Below the pieces are notes generated by a model. It saw nothing but the letters and a program-made list of their open reading frames with translations, made no database searches and was not told the DNA's origin. From 2-02-FULL-43-11-A sp964477065 (GTDB lineage Bacteria > Patescibacteriota > Microgenomatia > UBA1406 > HO2-37-13b), in the NCBI GenBank assembly GCA_964477065.1, contig CAYZCU010000024.1, positions 1 through 15,279 of the forward strand: 15,279 nucleotides of DNA, written 5' to 3'. Of this stretch, positions 1-6,007 are shown piece by piece; the stretch's first letter is position 1, and every line of letters starts with the position of its first letter. Both the position numbers and the translations under genes were made by a program.

Positions 1-6
1 ACAATT

Positions 7-262
7 TGAGGGATGCGTGTGCTGTCGAATAGGGTGTCTCAACTGCAGGTTGGGGCTCTGTATTCGACAGCACAATTCGTGCTGTGTTGGGGCAAGGCCC
101 CGGAGGAACCATGAAGAGGATCGGAGACTTCTTTATGATCGTATTTGGATTCTTTCTACTTGCAGGCCTTTTGGCCTGTAATGGAATCATCCAGATGTGG
201 GGGTGGGATGATAGCAAAGGCTATCGCTGACCCCTCCAGTGGTGAGCACGACGCATCCCTCA
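7..262 (+). ncRNA. candidate structured RNA or structured mRNA leader
   Basis: Bases 7-18 are perfectly complementary to 251-262; allowing one bulged base (250) the helix continues to 23/245, closing the whole segment. Inside are a perfect 14-bp stem (18-31 with 61-74), a competing 7-bp hairpin that reuses 67-73 (with 79-85), a hairpin 89-93/97-101 directly before GGAGG, a 9-bp hairpin with TTTT loop (160-168/173-181, including a G-T pair), stem 200-204/230-234 and hairpin 210-215/220-225. The helix 239-246/259-266 competes with the closing helix. G-U pairs (162-179, 87/88 with 103/102) can form only on the plus strand, favouring a plus-strand RNA. I looked for signatures of RNase P RNA, tmRNA, 6S and SRP RNA and saw none. 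The promoter would lie before the window, and no T-rich terminator follows on this strand. Confidence 0.4.
111..230 (+). CDS. 39-aa lipoprotein-like small peptide
   Basis: A short ORF starts with MKRIGDFFMIVF and continues through a hydrophobic stretch to a lipobox-like L-L-A-C at residues 21-24, leaving a 16-residue mature tail rich in W, D and G. GGAGG at 102-106 lies 4 bases before the ATG, a little close but usable. The length and layout resemble entericidin-type mini-lipoproteins, but I see no sequence relationship. The ORF lies wholly inside a strongly folded region (7-262), so it may be a regulated small peptide or may be fortuitous within an RNA gene. It ends in TGA, a stop not used by any of the longer genes here, which counts against it. 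It is unrecognised; a toxin-like or anchored peptide is inference only. Confidence 0.38.
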   Translation: MKRIGDFFMIVFGFFLLAGLLACNGIIQMWGWDDSKGYR

Positions 263-266
263 CCAC

Positions 267-291
267 AACAAAAATAAGGGCTGGAGAGCCC
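267..291 (-). terminator. intrinsic terminator overlapping the tRNA-Thr 3' end
   Basis: On the minus strand the sequence reads GGGCT, loop CTCC, AGCCC, then TTATTTTTGTT. The left arm (plus 287-291) is the last four bases of the tRNA acceptor strand plus the discriminator. Termination and tRNA folding therefore use the same bases, and the precursor would have to refold and be trimmed. Confidence 0.6.
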
Positions 292-358
292 GAAGTGGGA
301 ATCGAACCCACGACCGCTTTCTTACCAAGAAAGTGCTCTGCCACTGAGCCATTCGGGC
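287..358 (-). tRNA. tRNA-Thr (anticodon GGT)
   Basis: The reverse complement folds as a complete cloverleaf: a 7-bp acceptor (GCCCGAA with TTCGGGC), D arm GCTC/GAGC, anticodon stem CTTTC/GAAAG with loop TTGGTAA, a 5-base variable loop, and T arm GTGGG-TTCGATT-CCCAC. The anticodon GGT (plus 324-326) decodes ACC/ACT, so the gene supplies threonine to translation. CCA is not encoded; the bases after the acceptor are T (discriminator), then CTC. A terminator hairpin overlaps the 3' end. The gene faces away from the 144-aa gene, and a TATAAT at plus 407-412 on the minus strand could be its promoter. Longer open frames running across it are spurious. Confidence 0.95.
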
Positions 359-403
359 GACGATACAGGTGCAGGATCGCGCGTGCAATCCCGACACCGA
401 TGG

Positions 404-420
404 TATATTATACTATAGAT
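404..420. promoter_or_regulatory. overlapping divergent -10 boxes (tRNA-Thr / 144-aa gene)
   Basis: A short AT island carries TATAAT on the minus strand (407-412), about 49 bases upstream of tRNA-Thr, and on the plus strand TATTAT (406-411) or TATACT (409-414), 6 to 9 bases before the ATG at 421. The -35 elements are weak on both sides (GTGCAA at 383-388 on plus, T-rich on minus). The boxes physically overlap, so the two directions would exclude each other. Confidence 0.4.
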
Positions 421-855
421 ATGCCTGCAAAAAAGATTGACCCAACAGAGAAAATTCAGCTTGAAAAGCGCAAAAACGTCAAGCAAAAACTCATGTTCGC
501 GAGTGCGCTCGCCGTGTTGATTGCCCTCGGGAATCTTGCCATGTTTCTTCGAGCGGATTCACAGCCTTCCAAGCCCAAGCAGGAGAGTAGCCAGCCAGAG
601 GAAGAGGAAGTGCTCAGTGAGGCCTCACAACGAGAGAAAACATCACTTGAGTCTGTCATCAAGCAATCTGGTGAGCTCATCAACACCGTTTCAACACAGT
701 CAGACAAGGTGATCGGGGACACAAAAGCCAATCTATCTGACAAGATCGACTCCGTGCTGTATACAACGACGATCAAGCCCATCATTGATAAAATCGAAAG
801 CCTGCCTGTTGCTCAACAGAAGCACATCGAAGAAGCCATCTGCAAACCTCAATAA
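421..855 (+). CDS. 144-aa single-pass membrane protein, function unknown
   Basis: I start this gene at the ATG at 421 rather than at upstream starts, because the longer frame runs antisense through tRNA-Thr and a -10 box lies just before 421. Residues 1-24 are lysine-rich and cytoplasmic in character, residues 25-43 form one transmembrane helix, residues 44-65 are a Pro/Glu/Ser-rich linker with an E-E-E-E run, and residues 66-142 look like amphipathic or coiled-coil helix (S-x-x-S-x-K pattern, IKPIIDKIESLP). A single Cys lies near the C-terminus. Leader length is near zero. It converges on the 618-aa surface protein with a 19-base gap. I do not recognise the family; a membrane-anchored extracytoplasmic coiled coil is the safe description. 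Confidence 0.8.
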   Translation: MPAKKIDPTEKIQLEKRKNVKQKLMFASALAVLIALGNLAMFLRADSQPSKPKQESSQPEEEEVLSEASQREKTSLESVIKQSGELINTVSTQSDKVIGDTKANLSDKIDSVLYTTTIKPIIDKIESLPVAQQKHIEEAICKPQ

Positions 856-874
856 GCATATCCGATAGCAAGAA

Positions 875-2731
875 TTAGGACTGGATAGGGTCGCGCTTGC
901 GGATCAGGATCACAGAAACTGTTCCGATGAAGACGAGCAGGACGACAAAGATCATGGCCTTCACAAATCGCTGTGTGCGCGTCCCATCAAACTCATCTTG
1001 AGCAGTTGTCGCAGTTCCCTGTTGGCCAGTTTTGCTGTTGCCAAAGACAGCGGTAGAGGTGTCACCGACAGCGACTGGATCGACTTTCGTGCCATTTTTC
1101 GTCCCGCTCATGATGTCAATGACTTGTGTGTCATGATATTCTTTGTTTTGCTGGGAATAGACGGGGATCGTGATACGGGATGCGTTGCTGGCAGTGCCGG
1201 ATGTCCCTGTCCCTGGAAGTGCGCCCGTGCCTGAGCCAGATGTCCCTGATCCAGTTCCCGGAAGTGAGCCTGTACTTCCTCCCATTCCGCCAGTTGTGGT
1301 AGTGATGACGGGAATTTGGTTAGAAGGAACAACTTCAATATAGAAAGGAAAGATAGGGAGATTACGTGGCGAGACAGAGTAAAAGGCGTCCTTATCAGCA
1401 TACGTTTCATAGTACACAGCATCTGTCAGCTGAAGACGTATACGGACCTTTGCAAAAGGCACTTTGACACCATTGGCATTGTAGGCATACCCTTCAAGAT
1501 ATGATGGAATAGGATCGACGGTGACTGAGTCTGTAGCAGGTGATGGTGCTGGGAGTCGGGGATTAACCGTCAGATCAACCTCAGTCAGCTTGATCGTCAC
1601 TTGTTTTGTTGGATCAATCTTGCCTGGATCAAGCGCAAAGGTGAAGTTACCAAACTTATCGGCTTGCATTTGCGCGATAGAGGTGTTGCCTTGCATCAGG
1701 TCAACAAGTGTCAATGGCCACGTTGCAGAGCCCTGCACGAGAAGAGATCCACCTGTGCGAAGATATGAGTAGCCAGTCAGCTCAAGCTTTGGTGTGCCAC
1801 CACCGGATACGGCGATGTCACGCTGTTCTGCATTGCCAAGCGTCTCAACAATCATATCTCCATTTTTGTATGGCTGAGTGTAGGCAAGTCCGTAGTTAGG
1901 ATGCACTTCACTGAGGTTGGGCGTACTTGTTTCAAGGTAGGACTTTCCTGGAGGAAGATTAAAATTAAAAATACCACTTGTTGTTGTGCGGACTGGATTT
2001 GCTAGACCGAAAATACTCATGAGTTTACGACTATCAAAATCATAGATACTGACATCCACACCGGGGATTGGTTTCAAAGACGCATTGTAAACTCGGCCGA
2101 ATGGGTCAGCATAGACGGTTTTACATTCAGCGGCGCCGATAGGGAAGGTAAACGTTGTATATTCCAGACCTGCGGTCTTGCCGGATTCCTCATTTGTGCC
2201 AGATGAATCAGGCTTACTGCCCGTTGTCGTGACAGGAAGCTTCCAACCAATGACACACATGTGGAGCGTTGGGTCGCCTTCATTAGCAGGAATGGCGATC
2301 TTATCAATTGAGCCATCTTGAGCGGTAAATGGATTTGAAAAACCATCAAACTTGAGATGATACCCATACTTTGTCTGCAGGTAGGTCAACGAATCAAATT
2401 CGCCTGAGCTGAGACAAAACTCTTTGTCGAGTGCTCGATTGCCAGTTGAACCGAGGAATCCTTTATCCGTGTTCATACCACAGGCGATCACAAATTGAGT
2501 CGGAGTGCCATCTGGATCAATGCCCGGAAGACCAGACTGGACAAGTCGCTGGCGGTGGGCGACGCCGTTTTTACCTTCATCAAGATCAGTCACTTCAGCA
2601 CATGACCAAGCCACTTGTGGACATGCTGGTGTTTCAGTTTGCGCATGCACATGTGACGCGCCTGCCAGCAAAAAAACGCAAAAAAATGAGGCTAAAAATG
2701 CAAAGGTGAGTGTTTTTTTTGATGCGTACAT
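875..2731 (-). CDS. 618-aa secreted surface protein with beta-sandwich domains and C-terminal anchor
   Basis: Residues 1-30 form a Sec signal peptide ending V-H-A before Q31. An N-terminal domain (about 31-205) has six Cys (37, 44, 84, 106, 159, 203), suggesting disulphides. Three beta-sandwich-like segments follow: about 207-270 (DPFGRVYN, then SGIFNFNLPPG, as in carboxypeptidase-regulatory/CNA-B-like folds), about 318-390 (ending DKFGNFTFALDPGK), and about 412-470 (LEGYAYNANG, DKDAFYSV). A Gly/Ser/Thr linker (478-515) contains LPGTG twice, and a transmembrane helix (591-610) with an RKR tail anchors the C-terminus. The ATG at 2731 is the only plausible start. The neighbouring 835-aa and VirB6-like genes suggest a shared surface or secretion apparatus. 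The domain names are inferred from pattern only. Confidence 0.85.
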   Translation of the reverse strand: MYASKKTLTFAFLASFFCVFLLAGASHVHAQTETPACPQVAWSCAEVTDLDEGKNGVAHRQRLVQSGLPGIDPDGTPTQFVIACGMNTDKGFLGSTGNRALDKEFCLSSGEFDSLTYLQTKYGYHLKFDGFSNPFTAQDGSIDKIAIPANEGDPTLHMCVIGWKLPVTTTGSKPDSSGTNEESGKTAGLEYTTFTFPIGAAECKTVYADPFGRVYNASLKPIPGVDVSIYDFDSRKLMSIFGLANPVRTTTSGIFNFNLPPGKSYLETSTPNLSEVHPNYGLAYTQPYKNGDMIVETLGNAEQRDIAVSGGGTPKLELTGYSYLRTGGSLLVQGSATWPLTLVDLMQGNTSIAQMQADKFGNFTFALDPGKIDPTKQVTIKLTEVDLTVNPRLPAPSPATDSVTVDPIPSYLEGYAYNANGVKVPFAKVRIRLQLTDAVYYETYADKDAFYSVSPRNLPIFPFYIEVVPSNQIPVITTTTGGMGGSTGSLPGTGSGTSGSGTGALPGTGTSGTASNASRITIPVYSQQNKEYHDTQVIDIMSGTKNGTKVDPVAVGDTSTAVFGNSKTGQQGTATTAQDEFDGTRTQRFVKAMIFVVLLVFIGTVSVILIRKRDPIQS

Positions 2732-2740
2732 AGTATATAC

Positions 2741-2769
2741 ACGTTACGTTTTTCACGTATGAAAGTCAA
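2741..2769 (-). promoter_or_regulatory. promoter of the 618-aa surface protein
   Basis: On the minus strand TTGACT (plus 2764-2769) is followed after 17 bases by TAACGT (2741-2746), 9 bases before the ATG, giving a leader of only a few bases. A better-looking TATACT (2732-2737) abuts the ATG, but it is 26 bases from the -35 and would place the start of transcription inside the gene. Confidence 0.5.
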
Positions 2770-2806
2770 GTGCAAAATACTATAGATCCATTGTCTCTAT
2801 GAGGCT

Positions 2807-5314
2807 CTAGAGATGAATGATTCCTGTTTCAAGGACGGTCAAACCCGTGCGTGTGACCTGCGGGATACTCGGAGGCACGAGGGATGCTGGGGCATCAACA
2901 TCTTCAAGAATGAAATATATACGATGTAACGATGTCGGTGATGGATGGAGATAGAGAGGAAGTGCTGATGTGAGAAATTCATCCGACGCAAATGTGATTT
3001 TGACGTAGGGTTTCTTTGATATGACGGATGGGCGATTGAGCTCGGCAAGGAGGTTGCTACGCTCGATATCTGTGAGGCCCATCTGACGAGCTAACGTATC
3101 AATACGTGAGCTTAGCTGTTCAGTGGGAACGACATAGCCACGAGTCCCATCGTCAGTGTGTAACGATCGATATGTGCGAAGAGCTTGTTGTATCGGCTCC
3201 GCAGTGTATTCCCAATGCAGTGCCGGCTTCGTGAGGCCATCTGCCAACCGCACTGCCCCCGACGAGGTGGTCACAACATCCCAGCCGCCGTGCACCTGCG
3301 CAGGCTGGGCGTAGGCGACACCACCGAGAGGCTGGGGGACGATCGAAAGTGCCGTTGGCGTGGGTGCATAGGCGTAAATCCAAGGTGATCCCGTCATGAT
3401 GAACTGGCAGTAGACGGTGTCGAGATTGGCAAACTGGGGATCAAGGGGCGCAACGCCTGCTTCGCCTTGTGAGGAGGCATTGTATGCGCGCATACGGAAA
3501 TCGAGGAGCTCACCTTCGGAGTAGCTTGGACTTAGAGAGGACAGCTGAGCTTGAGAGCCGGCTTTGAGCTTGCGGACGTAGTACCAGGTTCTGTCAGGGC
3601 CTTCGATGCGACGAGAGGCGAGGGGGCGACGCTTTGAGCCATTTTGATAGGAAATACTGCGGTCAATCCAGGCGACATAATCAACATAATCAGATGTTTC
3701 AGCAAGTATATAGCTGTGATTAAAGTCAGTAGGGCAGTCATTTGAAGGATTACCGGGGACAGCCTCTACTTTGAAAACGATTGTGCCGTACTTGAGGGAT
3801 GAAGGATCTTCGTCGCCCGTGATAATAGTAGGGACGACGGAGGGAATGGGGGCTTGCGCCAACGTGCGAGAAGCTGATACGCCGAGTGTGTGCGCCAGAG
3901 ATGCGGTGGAAGGGGTCAAACATCGAGGGTCTCGTGAGGCGGGGACGACATGTGCATACTGGACTTCAAAGCCTGTTTGGACTTTTCCAAAGCTTCGTAG
4001 TGCATATGCTGGACACCACCATTGGCCCATGCCTAGCTCTGATGAGTCAGGGTAAATCACCTCAAAGTCAGTGACATCCACAGACTTTGAAAAAGCCATG
4101 CCATTACTATAAACATCTGGCAAGATAATATTTCCATCTCCCGACGGCCCGGTAAATCCGATGGAGGTTTGACCCTTCGTGTAGGCAGTGAATGCTTCAA
4201 TAGGCGTAATAAGTGACACCTCAGGAAGTGTTTCAGACGAGATAATTTCAGGCATTGTTGAGGCTATTTCGTAGACGCGACGATTTTTGAGATTAAGTTT
4301 GACGGTGATAGTGTTGAAGCTGTCGGGGCGAAGCATTTCATTATAACCATCAGATGCATTGACGATCAGCGCATCGGGGATGGCAAAAGGGGATTGCCAG
4401 CCAAGTGTCACACCATCTATGCGGTCTTTCTGAGTCAGGTTCAGAAGGCCCAGAGGATTGATTATCGGTCCGCCGACCGCTTTCCAGTCTCGATGAAACT
4501 CAACAAACGTCGAGCCCGTCGTGTCATCCTTGCGCTGATACGTCGCAGAGGCAATGAGGTACGTGTCTGCAAGGCCAGCATTGCGCAAAACCTGCAAGGC
4601 GGTCGATGTCGCAGATGCGGTGGGGTTGGGGATAGGCACTCCCGGCTCAGAGTAAAAGGTAAAATGACCAGATCGGGTGTCAAATCCGAGGTATTGGCTA
4701 TTTTTCAAATCATATACCTTTTGGATAAAACTTCCTTTTTCGACTGCATCAATCTTTTCAAACCCAAGTGATCGAGCGCGATTTGCGATATCTTTATCAG
4801 TGTAAGAGGTTTTGAGTTGATAGATACGAGGGGAGACTGGTTTTGCGGGCAACTCAGTTGTCAAAACATATTTTTGAATTGAAATATCTGGAAGCTTTTG
4901 GGCTTCACGAAGCTCTGGAATGTAGGGTTGATCTGCATTGTCTGGCGCTGTGCCACCAGTTCCGGATGCTGACGTTCCTCGCGAACCAGATGTGTGTGAG
5001 GTTGTTCCAGAGCCTTGAGCTGATGATTGGGTTGATGATGCAGGGCCACTTTTCTGAAAAACGCGGGTAACCTTTTCAAAAAAAGATGATGGCTCAGATG
5101 ACGATGTAGATTGGTTGTCTGTACCTGCCGAGCCAGATTGTGGACTGGTAGATGTGCTGGATTGTGTCAAGGACGTTGCTTGTCTACCTGGCACGGTCCC
5201 ACGATTAAAGAGCGCGACAGCAAGTGCTACAACAAACGCACACATGACGACGATGCCCAGGGCAATGTATCTATTATTCAGCAACGATCGGAGGCGTGAT
5301 TGCTCAGTATCCAT
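2807..5314 (-). CDS. 835-aa N-terminally anchored extracellular protein, function unknown
   Basis: Residues 1-17 are cytoplasmic (MDTEQSRLRSLLNNRY), 18-36 form one uncleaved transmembrane helix, and about 45-130 form a long Ser/Thr/Gly/Gln linker interrupted by a short amphipathic helix (SSFFEKVTRVFQKS, about 76-89). The remaining 700 residues look globular and mostly beta, with no motif I can assign and no second membrane segment. This gives a type II topology with a large extracytoplasmic domain on a stalk. It lies 75 bases upstream of the 618-aa gene on the same strand, but that gene has its own promoter. A role as an exposed component of the VirB6-associated machinery is inference from position only. 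Confidence 0.85.
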   Translation of the reverse strand: MDTEQSRLRSLLNNRYIALGIVVMCAFVVALAVALFNRGTVPGRQATSLTQSSTSTSPQSGSAGTDNQSTSSSEPSSFFEKVTRVFQKSGPASSTQSSAQGSGTTSHTSGSRGTSASGTGGTAPDNADQPYIPELREAQKLPDISIQKYVLTTELPAKPVSPRIYQLKTSYTDKDIANRARSLGFEKIDAVEKGSFIQKVYDLKNSQYLGFDTRSGHFTFYSEPGVPIPNPTASATSTALQVLRNAGLADTYLIASATYQRKDDTTGSTFVEFHRDWKAVGGPIINPLGLLNLTQKDRIDGVTLGWQSPFAIPDALIVNASDGYNEMLRPDSFNTITVKLNLKNRRVYEIASTMPEIISSETLPEVSLITPIEAFTAYTKGQTSIGFTGPSGDGNIILPDVYSNGMAFSKSVDVTDFEVIYPDSSELGMGQWWCPAYALRSFGKVQTGFEVQYAHVVPASRDPRCLTPSTASLAHTLGVSASRTLAQAPIPSVVPTIITGDEDPSSLKYGTIVFKVEAVPGNPSNDCPTDFNHSYILAETSDYVDYVAWIDRSISYQNGSKRRPLASRRIEGPDRTWYYVRKLKAGSQAQLSSLSPSYSEGELLDFRMRAYNASSQGEAGVAPLDPQFANLDTVYCQFIMTGSPWIYAYAPTPTALSIVPQPLGGVAYAQPAQVHGGWDVVTTSSGAVRLADGLTKPALHWEYTAEPIQQALRTYRSLHTDDGTRGYVVPTEQLSSRIDTLARQMGLTDIERSNLLAELNRPSVISKKPYVKITFASDEFLTSALPLYLHPSPTSLHRIYFILEDVDAPASLVPPSIPQVTRTGLTVLETGIIHL

Positions 5315-5319
5315 ACCTT

Positions 5320-5349
5320 ATGGTAGGCGATTTTATGCAGTAAAGTCAA
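5320..5349 (-). promoter_or_regulatory. promoter of the 835-aa gene inside the methyltransferase 3' end
   Basis: On the minus strand TTGACT (plus 5344-5349) lies in the last codons of the upstream methyltransferase, followed after 18 bases by TACCAT (5320-5325), 5 bases before the ATG. The predicted transcript is leaderless. Confidence 0.45.
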
Positions 5350-5917
5350 GCTGTGCCTGTGCATGATACGCAACAATTGCACCAGACACGATGACATTGA
5401 GTGAAACATTGTAGCCAGCCATAGGAATATCCACGACAGCATCACACGCATCAAGGACTTCGGGGCTGACACCATACGTTTCATTGCCGAGCACAAGTGC
5501 CAGTGGTGCGGTGTACTGATAATCCATATATGCTACTGACGTTTGAGATTGTTCCACTGCGATAATTTTCACATCAGGGACATCTCGACGCAGTGCCTCA
5601 AGAGCCTCAACTGTGGTTGCATGGTACTCCCACGGGACGACTTTGTACGTGCCAATGGATGCTTTCTTGATACGCGAGTTGGGAGGTGTCTCAGATGAAC
5701 CGCACAGATAAAGCTTTGAAACGGCAAGAGCGTCTGACAGGCGGAAAATGCCACCTATATTATATGTGTCATAGACATTATCAAGAATGATATACAGGGG
5801 GCGACGGGGGAGCAGGGGAAGAGGTGCATCCTCGGGAAGGTCGCGAAGCGCTTTGGCGTTAAGTGCTTGTGCAGGGGCATCTGAGTCATCAGGCGCGTAA
5901 TCAATTTGAGGCTTCAT
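5333..5917 (-). CDS. SPOUT/TrmH (SpoU)-family RNA 2'-O-methyltransferase
   Basis: This enzyme would transfer a methyl group from S-adenosylmethionine to a ribose 2'-OH in tRNA or rRNA. The three family motifs are visible: motif 1 around 47-59 (N-V-Y-D-x-x-N-I-G-G-I-F-R), motif 2 at 141-151 (L-V-L-G-N-E-T-Y-G-V-S), and motif 3 at 164-176 (I-P-M-A-G-Y-N-V-S-L-N-V-I), which form the trefoil-knot cofactor site. At 194 aa it is about the size of the minimal catalytic domain; the first 38 residues are Asp/Ala/Pro-rich and it lacks the L30e-like RNA-binding domain of larger relatives. Such short forms usually act as dimers. Substrate (tRNA versus rRNA position) cannot be told from sequence. It is transcribed divergently from the VirB6-like gene. 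Confidence 0.92.
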   Translation of the reverse strand: MKPQIDYAPDDSDAPAQALNAKALRDLPEDAPLPLLPRRPLYIILDNVYDTYNIGGIFRLSDALAVSKLYLCGSSETPPNSRIKKASIGTYKVVPWEYHATTVEALEALRRDVPDVKIIAVEQSQTSVAYMDYQYTAPLALVLGNETYGVSPEVLDACDAVVDIPMAGYNVSLNVIVSGAIVAYHAQAQLDFTA

Positions 5918-5925
5918 AGAGAGCT

Positions 5926-5954
5926 AGTATACCAAATAACCGCACGTAAAAAAA
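5926..5954 (-). promoter_or_regulatory. promoter of the methyltransferase gene
   Basis: TATACT on the minus strand (plus 5926-5931) lies 8 bases before the ATG at 5917. The region 17 bases upstream is only T-rich (5949-5954), so the -35 is weak. A leaderless transcript is predicted. Confidence 0.45.
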
Positions 5955-5967
5955 CTCGTTTTGCACG

Positions 5968-5996
5968 TTGATTCTGTATGTGAATTTCACTATGAT
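5968..5996 (+). promoter_or_regulatory. promoter of the VirB6-like gene
   Basis: TTGATT (5968-5973), a 17-base spacer, then TATGAT (5991-5996). Transcription would begin near 6003, downstream of the first in-frame ATG (5999), and this decides the start at 6008. Confidence 0.65.
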
Positions 5997-6007
5997 AAAT
6001 GAAGCAT

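Noticed and set aside
145..420. N-terminal extension of the 144-aa gene frame
   Set aside because: It runs antisense through the complete tRNA-Thr gene and its upstream start lies inside the folded region; a -10 box sits just before the ATG at 421.
1195..1280. Gly/Ser/Thr-rich repeat as a possible DNA repeat array
   Set aside because: The repetition is low-complexity linker coding with irregular units, not a tandem DNA repeat or CRISPR.
2732..2737. TATACT abutting the ATG of the 618-aa gene as the -10 box
   Set aside because: It is 26 bases from the only good -35 and would place the transcript start inside the gene; TAACGT at 17 bases fits better.
2794..2813. TCTCTA/TAGAGA hairpin at the end of the 835-aa gene as a terminator
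   Set aside because: The 6-bp AT-containing stem has no following T-run on the minus strand and overlaps the stop codon.
4394..4771. 125-codon plus-strand ORF within the 835-aa gene
   Set aside because: It is a shadow of the opposite-strand gene with no promoter, ribosome site or coherent protein pattern.
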